Source of the DNA: Limnohabitans sp. Rim8
Lineage (GTDB): Bacteria > Pseudomonadota > Gammaproteobacteria > Burkholderiales > Burkholderiaceae_C
NCBI RefSeq assembly: GCF_945869175.1
Contig: NZ_CAMBNZ010000023.1
Span: 1-33,357, forward strand
DNA: 33,357 bases
Reading direction: 5' to 3'
The first letter of the stretch is position 1. Each line of letters opens with the position of its first letter. Position numbers and translations under genes: made by a program. The notes under the pieces are model-generated. The model saw only the letters and a list, made by a program, of their open reading frames with translations, had not been told where the DNA came from and did not search any database. Positions 22,808 through 31,434 of the stretch are shown piece by piece.

Positions 22808-24175
22808 TCAACGGACCAGCAAATGGCCCACCAGGGGCCAGGTGGCCACTTGCCAGAGTGCATCCACGCTTTGGCGCATGGCTTCGGGGGTGGCACCACC
22901 GCTGAAAGCCGCCAGGCGCAGCGCCTTGTCGGTGATTTCCTGACGCGAGAGGGTGTTGCCCGGATCCCCCTTGGGCTCGTCCACGCGGCCGTGCAGCTCA
23001 CGGCCGTCGGTGGTGGTGACCGTGACCTTACCGATCCAGCGTTGGGGATAGGCGCCGTCCACTTCGGCGTCGAGCGCCATCGTCACCTTGTCGCGCAGGG
23101 TTTGGGTGGTGGGGCTCAAAAAGTCGCGGTCAAATTCGGTCAGACCTGCGTGGCCGTGTTGCGCCACCAGGGCCAGCACCGTGCCCATGGAGAACTTGCT
23201 TTGGTGCACCGTAGTGGGTTGCACCACCGGACCCAACACGTCGATCGCGCCCTGGTGCACATGCGTCACCACTTGGGCCAGGTCATTGAGCTGCAAGCCA
23301 TTTGTACGCATGACGTGCAGCAGTGCATCGGCTGCCGGGTGGGTGTGGCGGCAGCTGGCGTGGTACTTGAACGAGGTCTCGGCCGTGGCCCAGCGGGTGC
23401 CCAGACCGTCCACCAAGCGACTGGGGTCGGCGTCGCTCGACATGCCTGCGGCCATGCCTTGTGGCCCCTCCAGGATGTCGGCCGCGCCCGTGAAACCGTC
23501 TTGGGCCAAGTAGGCGGACATGAGGCCTGCTGCGGCCGCGTGTGCGGTGTGCAGCTGCTTGCTGTCGGCGGCGGTGCGCAAGAACTCCCACAAACCTGCC
23601 GACTGCGTGCCGGCCGAGCCCAGCGCGTGCTGCATTTGTTGCGCGTTCAGTCCCAGCAAATGGCCCACGGCGGCAGCGGCGGCCAGCGTGCCTGCGGTGC
23701 CCGTGGTGTGGAACACCCGGTAGTGCGAGCGCCCTAAAAATTCACCCACACGGATGCCCACTTCGTAGCCCACCACCGAAGCGGTCAGCAGCTGCTGGCC
23801 GCTCGCGCCCAGCGCCTGCGCCACCGCCACGGCGGGTGGAAAGACCACCGTGGCCGGGTGGAACACCGAGCCGTTGTGCACATCGTCTTGCTCGGCCACA
23901 TGCGAAGCGGCCGCATTGGCCATGGCGGCCAGATAGGGGGTGGTGCGTGCGCCGTTGATGATGACTTCAGACGGTCCTTGGGCGGAGCCCATGGCTTGGG
24001 CAAAGCGTGTGATGGACTCCACCGGGCGCGTGCCGTGACCGGCCACAGCCGAGCCAAACCAGTCGACCAACAGGTCTTCTGCCTTGCGGACCACGGGCGC
24101 GGGGATGTCTTCAAAGCGCAGCCCTGCGGCAAAGGCGGCGAGTTGGGCGGTGTGGGATGGGGTGTGGGGTGTCAT
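22808..24175 (-). CDS. MmgE/PrpD family protein
   Basis: A 455-residue protein with AGGAGA before its ATG. Family blocks include DWFGSAVAGHGTRPVESI, NAAASHVAEQDDVHNGSVFHP, HTTGTAGTLAAAAAVGHLLG, KYHASCRHTHPAADALL and TVHQSKFSMGTVLA. The family includes 2-methylcitrate dehydratase, cis-aconitate decarboxylase and isomerases of small tricarboxylic or branched dicarboxylic acids. Its neighbours resemble the P. aeruginosa itaconate locus, which also holds an MmgE/PrpD gene (PA0881) of unclear role. The exact reaction is not assignable. Confidence 0.92.
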   Translation of the reverse strand: MTPHTPSHTAQLAAFAAGLRFEDIPAPVVRKAEDLLVDWFGSAVAGHGTRPVESITRFAQAMGSAQGPSEVIINGARTTPYLAAMANAAASHVAEQDDVHNGSVFHPATVVFPPAVAVAQALGASGQQLLTASVVGYEVGIRVGEFLGRSHYRVFHTTGTAGTLAAAAAVGHLLGLNAQQMQHALGSAGTQSAGLWEFLRTAADSKQLHTAHAAAAGLMSAYLAQDGFTGAADILEGPQGMAAGMSSDADPSRLVDGLGTRWATAETSFKYHASCRHTHPAADALLHVMRTNGLQLNDLAQVVTHVHQGAIDVLGPVVQPTTVHQSKFSMGTVLALVAQHGHAGLTEFDRDFLSPTTQTLRDKVTMALDAEVDGAYPQRWIGKVTVTTTDGRELHGRVDEPKGDPGNTLSRQEITDKALRLAAFSGGATPEAMRQSVDALWQVATWPLVGHLLVR

Positions 24176-24238
24176 GGCGTCTCCTGGTGTTTTGTCTTTT
24201 ATGGTTGGGCTCCAATGGCGGGAGGCAATGGGCGTGCG

Positions 24239-25426
24239 TCAAATGACGCGGGCATCGCGCAAGGCCTGCACCGCCGCATCGTCCAGCCCCAACTCGCGCA
24301 AGATGGCCCCCGTGTGCTCACCCACGGCGGGCACGGGGTCCATGCGGTAGTCGTAACGGTTGTTGCGCCCGGGCGGCAGCAGGGCCGGGATATCGCCCGC
24401 GGGCGAACCCACCGGTTGCCAACGTTGGCGGGCTTGGAGTTGCGGGTGCGCCCAAACGCCAGCCATGTCGTTCATGCGAGCGTTGGCAATTTGCGCCTGG
24501 TCCAGCCGCGCCTCGACCTCTGCCGTGCTCATGGCGGCGAACATGCCCAAAATCAAGGCCTGCAGCTCGGTGCGGTGGGTGTTGCGCAGCGCGTTGGTGC
24601 AAAAGCGCGCATCGCTGGCCAAGCCTGCATCGCCCAGCACCCCTTCGCAAAACACTTTCCACTCACGCTCGTTTTGCAGGCCCAGCATCACGGTGCCGCC
24701 ATCGCCCGCCGCAAAAGGGCCATAGGGGTAGATGCTCGCATGCGAGGCGGCCGTGCGCGGGGGCGGTGCGGCGCCTTCAAAAGCGTAGTACAGCGGGTAG
24801 CCCATCCACTCGCTCAGCGCTTCCAGCATGGACACGTCGATGTGGCTGCCCTGCCCGGTCTTGCCGCGCAAAAGCAAGGCCGAGAGGATGTTGGTGTACG
24901 CGTACATGCCCGCTGCGATGTCGGCCATCGAGTTGCCGGCCTTGGAAGGCGCATCGGGCGTGCCGGTGATCGACAACAATCCCGCCTCGCTCTGGATCAA
25001 GAGGTCGTAGGCTTTTTTGTCGCGGTAGGGGCCGTCCTCGCCATAACCCGAGATGTCGCACACGATCAGCCGGGGGTGCGCCGCATGGAGCGCATCAAAC
25101 GACAGGCCCATGCGTGCGGCCGCACCGGGCGCGAGGTTTTGCACCAGCACATCGGCGTCTTTGAGCAAGTCGCGCAGCACCGCCATGGCGTCGGGGTGCT
25201 TCAGGTCCAGCGTCAGGCTTTCTTTGGAGCGGTTGGTCCACACAAAGTGCGAGGCCTGACCGCGCACCCGCGTGTCGTAGGCGCGGGCAAAGTCGCCTGC
25301 ACCGGGCCGCTCGATCTTGATGACGCGCGCGCCCAAATCCGCCAACTGACGGGTACAAAACGGCGCAGCGATCGCGTGTTCGAGTGAAACGACGGTGATG
25401 CCGTCGAGGGGTCTGGGCGCTGTCAT
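24239..25426 (-). CDS. CaiB/BaiF class III CoA-transferase, itaconate CoA-transferase candidate
   Basis: A 395-residue class III CoA-transferase. Visible are the N-terminal LDGITVVSLEHAIAAPFCTR, IKIERPGAGDFAR, the CoA-binding NRSKESLTLDLKHP, the catalytic aspartate in KKAYDLLIQSEAG (D141) and GQGSHIDVSMLEAL. Members move CoA between carboxylic acids such as oxalate/formate, succinate/itaconate or succinate/mesaconate through an aspartyl-CoA ester. The ATG follows the acyl-CoA dehydrogenase stop after one base. Length and gene context fit the itaconate CoA-transferase Ict/RipA of P. aeruginosa (PA0882), but mesaconate or citramalate are alternatives. Confidence 0.92.
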   Translation of the reverse strand: MTAPRPLDGITVVSLEHAIAAPFCTRQLADLGARVIKIERPGAGDFARAYDTRVRGQASHFVWTNRSKESLTLDLKHPDAMAVLRDLLKDADVLVQNLAPGAAARMGLSFDALHAAHPRLIVCDISGYGEDGPYRDKKAYDLLIQSEAGLLSITGTPDAPSKAGNSMADIAAGMYAYTNILSALLLRGKTGQGSHIDVSMLEALSEWMGYPLYYAFEGAAPPPRTAASHASIYPYGPFAAGDGGTVMLGLQNEREWKVFCEGVLGDAGLASDARFCTNALRNTHRTELQALILGMFAAMSTAEVEARLDQAQIANARMNDMAGVWAHPQLQARQRWQPVGSPAGDIPALLPPGRNNRYDYRMDPVPAVGEHTGAILRELGLDDAAVQALRDARVI

Positions 25427-25427
25427 G

Positions 25428-26588
25428 TCAAAACGAGCGGGGCAAGCCGAGGATGTGCTCGGCCACGTAGCTGAAGATCATGTTGGTCGAGACCGGGGCC
25501 ACTTGGTACAGACGGGTCTCGCGGAACTTGCGCTCGATGTCGTATTCACACGCGAAGCCAAAGCCGCCGTGCGTTTGCAGGCAGACGTTGGCCGCTTCCC
25601 AGCTGGCCTTGGCCGCCAGGTATTTGGCCATGTTGGCCTCGGCCCCGGCGTTTTGCATCGCGTCGATTTTTTCGCAGGCCTTCCAGCGCATCAGGTTGGC
25701 CGCTTCGAGTTCGATGAAGGCGTCGGCAATCGGGAACTGCACACCTTGGTTTTGGCCAATGGGGCGACCAAACACCACCCGGTCTTTGGCGTATTTGCTG
25801 GCGCGGTCGATGAACCAGTAACCGTCGCCGATGCACTCGGCCGCGATCAGCACGCGCTCGGCGTTCAGACCGTCGAGCAAGGTCTTGAAGCCCTTGCCTT
25901 CTTCGCCCAAAAGCGCGTCTTCGGGGATTTCCAGGTTGTCAAAAAACAGCTCGTTGGTCTCGTGGTTGACCATATTCAGGATCGGGCGCACCGTCAGGCC
26001 GTTGCCCATCGCTTTTTTCAGGTCGATCAAAAAGCACGACAGGCCTTCGGACTTGCGTCGGACTTGGTCCGCCGGTGTGGTGCGTGCCAGCAGGATCATC
26101 CAATCGCTGTGCTGGATGCGCGAGATCCAGACCTTCTGGCCATTGATGACCCAGCGGCCGTCTTTCTTGACGGCGGTGGTTTTGAGTTGGGTGGTGTCCG
26201 ATCCGGTGGTGGGCTCGGTCACGCCCATGGACTGGATGCGCAACTCGCCTGCGGCGATCTTGGGCAAAAGGGTGTTTTTCTGTGCTTCAGAGCCGCTGCG
26301 CACGATGGAATTCATCACGTACATCTGGCCATGGCAGGCGCCGGAGTTGCCGCCCGAGCGGTTGATCTCTTCCATGATGACCGAGGCTTCGGCCATCGAC
26401 AGCCCCGAGCCGCCGTATTGCTGCGGGATAAGGGCCGCCATCCAGCCGGCTTGGGTGAGCGCGTTGACAAAGGCTTCGGGGTAGCCGCGCGCTTCGTCGA
26501 CCTTGCGGTGGTACTCGTCAGGGAACTGGGCGCACAGGTCGCGCACGGCGTCGCGGATGTCTTGGTACTGATCGGGTGAGGTGTGCAT
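25428..26588 (-). CDS. Acyl-CoA dehydrogenase
   Basis: A 386-residue flavoprotein from the ATG at 26588; upstream in-frame codons lie in the neighbouring gene. Typical acyl-CoA dehydrogenase blocks are present: YGGSGLSMAEASVIMEEINR, MGVTEPTTGSDTTQLKT, WVINGQKVWISRIQHSDW, FGRPIGQNQGVQFPIAD and CLQTHGGFGFACEYDIER. The usual C-terminal YEG catalytic Glu is absent (LYQVAPVS). A Glu at the isovaleryl-CoA-dehydrogenase position (LNAERVLIAAE) may serve as base. P. aeruginosa has an acyl-CoA dehydrogenase (PA0879) in its itaconate locus. The substrate is probably a small dicarboxylic or branched acyl-CoA, by context only. Confidence 0.92.
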   Translation of the reverse strand: MHTSPDQYQDIRDAVRDLCAQFPDEYHRKVDEARGYPEAFVNALTQAGWMAALIPQQYGGSGLSMAEASVIMEEINRSGGNSGACHGQMYVMNSIVRSGSEAQKNTLLPKIAAGELRIQSMGVTEPTTGSDTTQLKTTAVKKDGRWVINGQKVWISRIQHSDWMILLARTTPADQVRRKSEGLSCFLIDLKKAMGNGLTVRPILNMVNHETNELFFDNLEIPEDALLGEEGKGFKTLLDGLNAERVLIAAECIGDGYWFIDRASKYAKDRVVFGRPIGQNQGVQFPIADAFIELEAANLMRWKACEKIDAMQNAGAEANMAKYLAAKASWEAANVCLQTHGGFGFACEYDIERKFRETRLYQVAPVSTNMIFSYVAEHILGLPRSF

Positions 26589-26625
26589 GGTTTTGTTTCG
26601 GTGAAAAGTATCAGGCCTGACAGCG

Positions 26626-27507
26626 TCAGGCCAAGGTGGCTTGGGCCTGCATGGTGAGCCAGCCTTCGTGGTCGCAGGCCCAAAGGTCAATGGTCTTGCC
26701 GTCGGCAGACGGTCGGCCATTCAGGTGCAAAGGGTTCAGGTCAAAGGTGGGTCGCACCGCGCGGAACTGGAACGAGGCCACGCGCGCATTTGGCACTTGC
26801 CGGCGAACCAGGTCCACCAGCAAAGTCGCGATCAAGGGGCCGTGCACGATGAGGCCAGGGTAGCCTTCTTCTTGCGTCACATAGCTGCGGTCGTAATGGA
26901 TGCGATGGCCGTTGAAGGTCAGCGCCGAGTACCGGAAGAGCGACACGGGGTCGGGTACCCATTCGCGCTGCCAGGGGGCATCTTTTTCAGCCGCGGTGGG
27001 TGGCACTTCGGGTGCGTCCGGCACGGCGGCGGCGCGGTAAACGATGTCGTGCGTTTCGCTCAGGCACAGGCCCTGGGCGTTGTGGAAGGCATGCGCCACT
27101 TCGACAAACAGCAAGTCGCCGGTGCGGCCCGATTTGTGTTGGACCGACGCGATGCGCGAGTGCTTTTGCGCGGCATCGCCCACGCGCAGGGGGTTGTCGG
27201 TCTGCCACTGCAGGCGACCACCCGCCCACATGCGGCGCGGCAGTGGCACAGGCGGCAAAAAGCCCCCGCGCAAAGGGTGGCCGTCAGGCCCAATCTGGTT
27301 TTGCTGCGTCTGGGGCAAAAAGTACAGCCAATGCCACAGGGGTGGCACCTCGCTGCCTGCATTCTGGCTGGCGTCGTCGCGGTCCAGCAGGGCGCTTTGG
27401 CCGCGCAAGGGGGCCGCGCTGATCTCGTCGTCCAGGGTTTCGCTGCGGCCTTCCCAACTGCGCAGGTTCGTGATCTGTGCCGCATCCAGAGTTGTCGGTG
27501 TGTTCAT
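26626..27507 (-). CDS. MaoC/HTD2-type hydratase, itaconyl-CoA or mesaconyl-C4-CoA hydratase candidate
   Basis: A 293-residue double-hotdog protein. The N-terminal half has LPRRMWAGGRLQW. The C-terminal half carries the hydratase active-site region FNGHRIHYDRSY followed by EEGYPGLIVHGPL, as in FAS1-like dehydratase and mesaconyl-C4-CoA hydratase proteins. This family includes the P. aeruginosa itaconyl-CoA hydratase Ich/RipB (PA0878), of similar size, which makes citramalyl-CoA. It heads the minus-strand operon: hydratase, acyl-CoA dehydrogenase, CoA-transferase, MmgE/PrpD, LysR. Gaps are 37, 1, 63 and 94 bases. Confidence 0.87.
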   Translation of the reverse strand: MNTPTTLDAAQITNLRSWEGRSETLDDEISAAPLRGQSALLDRDDASQNAGSEVPPLWHWLYFLPQTQQNQIGPDGHPLRGGFLPPVPLPRRMWAGGRLQWQTDNPLRVGDAAQKHSRIASVQHKSGRTGDLLFVEVAHAFHNAQGLCLSETHDIVYRAAAVPDAPEVPPTAAEKDAPWQREWVPDPVSLFRYSALTFNGHRIHYDRSYVTQEEGYPGLIVHGPLIATLLVDLVRRQVPNARVASFQFRAVRPTFDLNPLHLNGRPSADGKTIDLWACDHEGWLTMQAQATLA

Positions 27508-27859
27508 GGCACTATCTTCGCCGAGTTCGGGCCGGGGCTGGTCTGTCTTTGTGAAAGGCCATCTTTGGCGGACCTGAAGGGCTCAGGCCTGGCCCGGTTT
27601 GGCGGTAGCCGCTGATGTGCCACTGGTGTAGACGATGGCCGCCACCACATCGCCCGGGCTGCGCAGGTCTTCGATGGCGAGGGCGGCATCCCCTGCATTG
27701 CACCCAGCCCCGAGCGCTTGTGCAATCGCTGCAAGCCTCAAAGGCATTGGCAGAAAGTGACATCCGACCTGGGCCAGGGGCTGGGTGTCACAGTCCAACG
27801 TGAGTCGGCACTCTCCCCGATAATCATGGCTTTCACGAATCCGCAGCGGAGAACAACAC
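27508..27859. other. Gene-poor divergent region between the hydratase operon and dapD
   Basis: These 352 bases hold the promoters of two divergent units. For dapD a GATAAT (27819-27824) is a possible -10, but I see no good -35, and GGAG (27848-27851) is its ribosome site. The only coding signal is the 54-codon minus-strand frame at 27583-27747. I see no RNA gene, and no clear terminator or operator. Confidence 0.4.
27583..27747 (-). pseudogene. Possible remnant of an AMP-binding acyl-CoA ligase
   Basis: A 54-codon minus-strand frame contains GDVVAAIVYTSGTS, close to the phosphate-binding loop of AMP-forming acyl-CoA ligases (DVAAIVYTSGTTG). The expected downstream Gly-x-Pro-Lys is replaced by AATAKPGQA and a stop. 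The preceding 30 residues are Ala-rich and not diagnostic. It could be a decayed ligase fragment once linked to the catabolic operon, or a chance match in GC-rich sequence. Expression is not suggested by any ribosome site. Confidence 0.2.
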
Positions 27860-28837
27860 ATGAGCTCACTCGTCACCACCGGCGCACGCGCCACCGGCCT
27901 GGCCACTTTGGCCGCCGACGGCACCGTTTTGGACACCTGGTTCCCGGCCCCCGAACTGGCCAGCGATGTGATCGCCAGCGGCAGCACCCGCCTTTCCGAA
28001 GCCGAAGCCGTCGCCGCCTTGGGCGCTGACGTGGCCAAAGCCCTCGCCGCCTGCGCTGTGCGCGGCACCACCGTGGTGGCCATGCGCACCGACATCAAAA
28101 GCCTGGCCGACGCGCCGGCCGACACGCACGACGCCTACTTGCGCCTGCACCTGCTGAGCCACCGCCTGGTTCAGCCGCACGGCGCCAACGTGACCGGCAT
28201 CTTTGGCCTGCTGGCCAATGTGGCCTGGACCAATTTCGGCCCTTGTGCTGTGGCCGATGTGCCCGCCGCTCGCCTGAAGGCCCGCGCTGCAGGCCGCGTG
28301 CTCGAAGTCAAAGGCGTGGACAAGTTCCCGCAGATGACCGATTACGTGATCCCTTCCGGCGTGCGCATTGCCAACGCTGACCGCGTGCGCCTGGGCGCAC
28401 ACCTGGCCAGCGGCACCACCGTGATGCACGAGGGCTTTTGCAACTTCAACGCGGGCACCCTAGGGGCCAGCATGGTCGAAGGCCGCATCAGCGCAGGCGT
28501 GGTGGTGGACGACGCCAGCGACATCGGCGGCGGTGCCTCCATCATGGGCACACTGTCGGGTGGTGGCAAAGAAGTCATCAAAGTCGGCAAGCGCTGCTTG
28601 CTGGGCGCGAACGCCGGCATCGGCATCTCGCTGGGCGATGACTGCGTGGTCGAAGCCGGCTGCTACATCACTGGCGGCAGCCGCGTACAACTGCCTGACG
28701 GTAGCCTGATGAAAGCCAAAGAGCTGTCCGGCAAAAACGGCATTCTGTTCCGCCGCGACTCTCAGTCGGGCGCGCTGCACGCGATTCCACGCAACAAAAG
28801 CTGGGGCGAGTTAAACGCCGAGTTGCACAAGAACTGA
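27860..28837 (+). CDS. dapD: DapD, tetrahydrodipicolinate N-succinyltransferase (long type)
   Basis: A 325-residue enzyme with an N-terminal domain, the central WTNFGPCAVAD and VKGVDKFPQMTDYVIPSGV blocks, and a left-handed beta-helix of hexapeptide repeats (VRIANADRVRLGAHLASGTTV and onward, about 165-285) containing GGGASIMGTLSGGG and LLGANAGIGI. It transfers succinyl from succinyl-CoA to tetrahydrodipicolinate in lysine and diaminopimelate synthesis. The length and wording are of the long DapD type known from Pseudomonas and actinobacteria, not the roughly 275-residue E. coli type. GGAG (27848-27851) supports the start. Confidence 0.92.
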   Translation: MSSLVTTGARATGLATLAADGTVLDTWFPAPELASDVIASGSTRLSEAEAVAALGADVAKALAACAVRGTTVVAMRTDIKSLADAPADTHDAYLRLHLLSHRLVQPHGANVTGIFGLLANVAWTNFGPCAVADVPAARLKARAAGRVLEVKGVDKFPQMTDYVIPSGVRIANADRVRLGAHLASGTTVMHEGFCNFNAGTLGASMVEGRISAGVVVDDASDIGGGASIMGTLSGGGKEVIKVGKRCLLGANAGIGISLGDDCVVEAGCYITGGSRVQLPDGSLMKAKELSGKNGILFRRDSQSGALHAIPRNKSWGELNAELHKN

Positions 28838-28841
28838 TGCC

Positions 28842-29186
28842 ATGTTTCAAAGGCCATCCTTCAACTTTAAGCTGATCGCCCTGGGCACTTTGTTGTTGCC
28901 CTTGGTGATGGTGCTCATGCGCAAGCTGTGGCCAGAGATTGCGTGGGGTTTTCTCTTGTTGTTTGGCTTGCAGGTGCTGCTGCTGCTGGCGGCACTGCAG
29001 TTGGTGCTGACCAACATCTGGGCACCTGAACACCGTTGGAATTTGCCTAAGCCAACGCCCGATCCACAGCGCCGCATCTTTGCTCAAAAAAAGGATGTCA
29101 TGGCCCGCCTGCGTGCCATGCTGTCTGGTATCAAAAGCGTTGTGCTGGCACCTTTGAGGCGTTTGTTCACGCGCAAATCGCTTTGA
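28842..29186 (+). CDS. Small membrane protein, hypothetical
   Basis: A 114-residue protein starting four bases after the dapD stop, so probably co-transcribed. Two hydrophobic helices are evident (LIALGTLLLPLVMVLM at about 11-26 and IAWGFLLLFGLQVLLLLAAL at about 33-52), followed by a basic cytoplasmic-type tail (RRIFAQKKDVMARLRAML; PLRRLFTRKSL). I do not recognise a family. The positive tail suggests the C-terminus stays in the cytoplasm. Confidence 0.65.
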   Translation: MFQRPSFNFKLIALGTLLLPLVMVLMRKLWPEIAWGFLLLFGLQVLLLLAALQLVLTNIWAPEHRWNLPKPTPDPQRRIFAQKKDVMARLRAMLSGIKSVVLAPLRRLFTRKSL

Positions 29187-29189
29187 CCA

Positions 29190-29208
29190 AGGGCGCTTAA
29201 AGCGCTCT
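29190..29208. terminator. Palindromic hairpin between convergent genes
   Basis: The core GCGCTT-A-AAGCGC (29193-29205) is self-complementary and extends outward with a G-T and two normal pairs to AGGGCGC and GCGCTCT. It sits between the dapD-membrane-protein unit and the convergent acetoacetyl-CoA synthetase gene. No T-run is present, so termination is inferred from position. Confidence 0.35.
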
Positions 29209-29229
29209 GCACACGAACGAGCGAGCTGC

Positions 29230-31350
29230 TCACGCCCTGGCCAAATGCCGCTTGGCCAAGTCCACGTACCAGTCCAGACAACCCGGGTTGGCCATGGCGT
29301 CTCGGTTAACGACCTTTTCCAACGGCTGGCCAAGCATGAGTTTCTTGATGGGCAGCTCCTGCTTTTTGCCGGACAGGGTGCGTGGGATCTCGGCCACCTG
29401 GAAGATCTCATTCGGGATGAAGCGCGGGCTGAGCGCGACCTTGATGGCGTTGTTGAGTTTGGCCTTGAGCGCATCGTCCAAGGCGATGCCCGGACGCAGC
29501 ACCACGAACAGCGGCATGTAACTCTCCTTGCCCAGGTACTCCAGGTCCACGACCATCGAGTCCATGACTTCGGGCAAGGCCTCGACGGCGCTGTAGAGCT
29601 CGCTGGTGCCCATGCGCAGGCCGTAGCGGTTGATGGTGGCATCGCTGCGGCCATAGATCACGCAGCCTTCACCCTGGCCCTTTGTCTCGGTGTTGCCATC
29701 GCCAATGCGCAGCCAGTCGCCGTGCCGCCAGACGCCGCCCATGCTGGCCGGGCCGTCGCCGCCGCCAGGTTGACGGCCGTGGCCTGCGGGGTACATCTCA
29801 AAATAGCTGGAGAGATAACGGGCGTTGTTCTGGTCGTTCCAAAAGTACAAGGGCATGGACGGGATGGGCTGGGTGCAAACCAGCTCGCCCACCTCACCGA
29901 TGACCGGCTCACCCGCTTCGTTCCAGGCCTCGACGGCGCAGCCGAGCTCGCGGCATTGCATGACGCCGGGCTCTTGCGGCAGTTCGCGGTGACCGCCCAA
30001 AAAGGCCCCCGCAAAGTCGGTACCGCCCGAAATGTTGCACCACCAAATGTCGGCCCCGATCGCCTTGAATTGATCTGTGCCCCAGCTTTGGGTTTCGGGT
30101 GACAAGGGCGAACCGGTGGTGCCCAGGGCTCGGATGAGCGACAGGTCCCCACAACGCGAGATGTCCACCCCCGCTTTTTGGCAATTGGCAAAGAAAGCCG
30201 CACCCGCGCCAAAAAAGGTCACTTTTTCTTCTGCGGCCATGCGCCACAAAATGCCCCAATCGGGCTTGTCTTTGCTGCCGCCGGGGTTGCCGTCGTAGAT
30301 CACACAGGTCACGCCGTTCAACAGGCCTGCCACTTGCGCATTCCACATGACCCAGCCGGTCGAGCTGTACCAATGGAAGCGCTCACCAAAGCTGTTGGGG
30401 TGGTAGCTGCAACCAATGTCGTTGTGCAATATCTTGTTGGCCAAGGCCACGATCACGGTACCGCCATGGCCGTGCACGATGGGTTTGGGCAAGCCAGTGG
30501 TGCCACTCGAGTAAACGATCCACAGTGGGTGGTCAAAAGGCAACCACAGGGGTTCAAAGGCTTGCACCTGGGCATCGTCACGCGCCGTGATCACGGACAT
30601 CTGCGCGCTGGCCCCCACCTCGCAGTTGGTCAAATCCAGCGTGCCCAGGTTTTCGTGAATGACGACGTGTTGCACGCTGGGCAGCGCGTTTTGCAACTCT
30701 TGCACCACATCCATGCGGTCAAAGTCGCGCCCGCCATAGCTCACGCCATCCACGGCGATCAGCACCTTGGGCTCGATCTGCTTGAAACGGTCGAGCACCG
30801 CATTCGTGCCCATGTCGGGCGCGCATATGCTCCACACCCCGCCTAGGCTGACAGTCGCCAAAAACGCGACCATGGCCTCGGGGATGTTGGGCAGATACGC
30901 CGCCACCCGGTCCCCGGGCTGCACACCTTGCGCTTGCAGGTGCAGCGCCATGGCGGCCACTTGGCGGCGCAGCTCGGGCCAGCTCATCTCGCGGCGCAGG
31001 CCTTTTTCGTTGCGGCTGATGACCGCCAAAAACCCGGCCTCGTGCGCAGGCTGCACATGCCGCAGCACTTGGTGCGCGTAGTTGGTTTGGGCGCCCGGAA
31101 ACCACTTGGCGCCCGGCATCACGTTGTTGGCGAGCACCGCGGTGTGCGGCGTGGGCGACTGGAAATCGAAGTAGTCCCAGATGCTTTGCCAAAACGCGTC
31201 CAGCTCGGTCACAGACCAACGCCACAGGTCGTTGTAGGTGGCAAAACTCAAGCCGCGCTCATCGCGCAACCAGTTTTGGTAGAGCCGAATTTGGGGCAAA
31301 TAGGGGGCTGCGTCAGGGCCAGAAACAAAAGGGGTTGTGGCAGTGTTCAT
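29230..31350 (-). CDS. aacS: Acetoacetyl-CoA synthetase
   Basis: A 706-residue AMP-forming ligase, somewhat longer than the roughly 650-670 usual. It has an acetyl-CoA-synthetase-type N-terminal cap (NVMPGAKWFPGAQTNYAHQV), the phosphate loop VYSSGTTGLPKP (279-290), ISGGTDFAGAFLGG, the HGDWLRIGD motif and the C-terminal GRSDATINRYGLRMGTSELY. The acetylatable lysine region LSGKKQELPIKKL is present. NISGGTDF and the long N-terminus mark acetoacetyl-CoA synthetase, which activates acetoacetate with ATP and CoA. The BKACE encoded at 18896 would produce acetoacetate, so the two could be connected, although they lie in separate units. Confidence 0.93.
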   Translation of the reverse strand: MNTATTPFVSGPDAAPYLPQIRLYQNWLRDERGLSFATYNDLWRWSVTELDAFWQSIWDYFDFQSPTPHTAVLANNVMPGAKWFPGAQTNYAHQVLRHVQPAHEAGFLAVISRNEKGLRREMSWPELRRQVAAMALHLQAQGVQPGDRVAAYLPNIPEAMVAFLATVSLGGVWSICAPDMGTNAVLDRFKQIEPKVLIAVDGVSYGGRDFDRMDVVQELQNALPSVQHVVIHENLGTLDLTNCEVGASAQMSVITARDDAQVQAFEPLWLPFDHPLWIVYSSGTTGLPKPIVHGHGGTVIVALANKILHNDIGCSYHPNSFGERFHWYSSTGWVMWNAQVAGLLNGVTCVIYDGNPGGSKDKPDWGILWRMAAEEKVTFFGAGAAFFANCQKAGVDISRCGDLSLIRALGTTGSPLSPETQSWGTDQFKAIGADIWWCNISGGTDFAGAFLGGHRELPQEPGVMQCRELGCAVEAWNEAGEPVIGEVGELVCTQPIPSMPLYFWNDQNNARYLSSYFEMYPAGHGRQPGGGDGPASMGGVWRHGDWLRIGDGNTETKGQGEGCVIYGRSDATINRYGLRMGTSELYSAVEALPEVMDSMVVDLEYLGKESYMPLFVVLRPGIALDDALKAKLNNAIKVALSPRFIPNEIFQVAEIPRTLSGKKQELPIKKLMLGQPLEKVVNRDAMANPGCLDWYVDLAKRHLARA

Positions 31351-31380
31351 GAAGTGCAGCGTATCAGCGCCCGTGCACCG

Positions 31381-31422
31381 CTGTCACGCGCAACAACCCT
31401 GAAACATGCACCTAGGTGACAG
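31381..31422. repeat. Inverted repeat CTGTCAC...GTGACAG with internal CACCTAGGTG palindrome
   Basis: CTGTCAC (31381-31387) is complementary to GTGACAG (31416-31422), and the perfect 10-base palindrome CACCTAGGTG occupies 31409-31418. Both lie 30-72 bases upstream of aacS. They are candidate operator sites. The PHO-like half-site is single in each orientation, so a PHO box is not claimed. Confidence 0.35.
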
Positions 31423-31434
31423 TGCTGTGGCGGT

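Noticed and set aside
22714..23001. Extended LysR start 96 codons upstream
   Set aside because: The extension runs into the MmgE/PrpD coding region and would displace the winged helix from its normal N-terminal position.
27622..27633. Third PhnF-like core (GTGTAGAC) in the region before dapD
   Set aside because: The flanks are not palindromic, no phosphorus gene is adjacent, and a single eight-base core with two free positions is expected by chance in a window this size.
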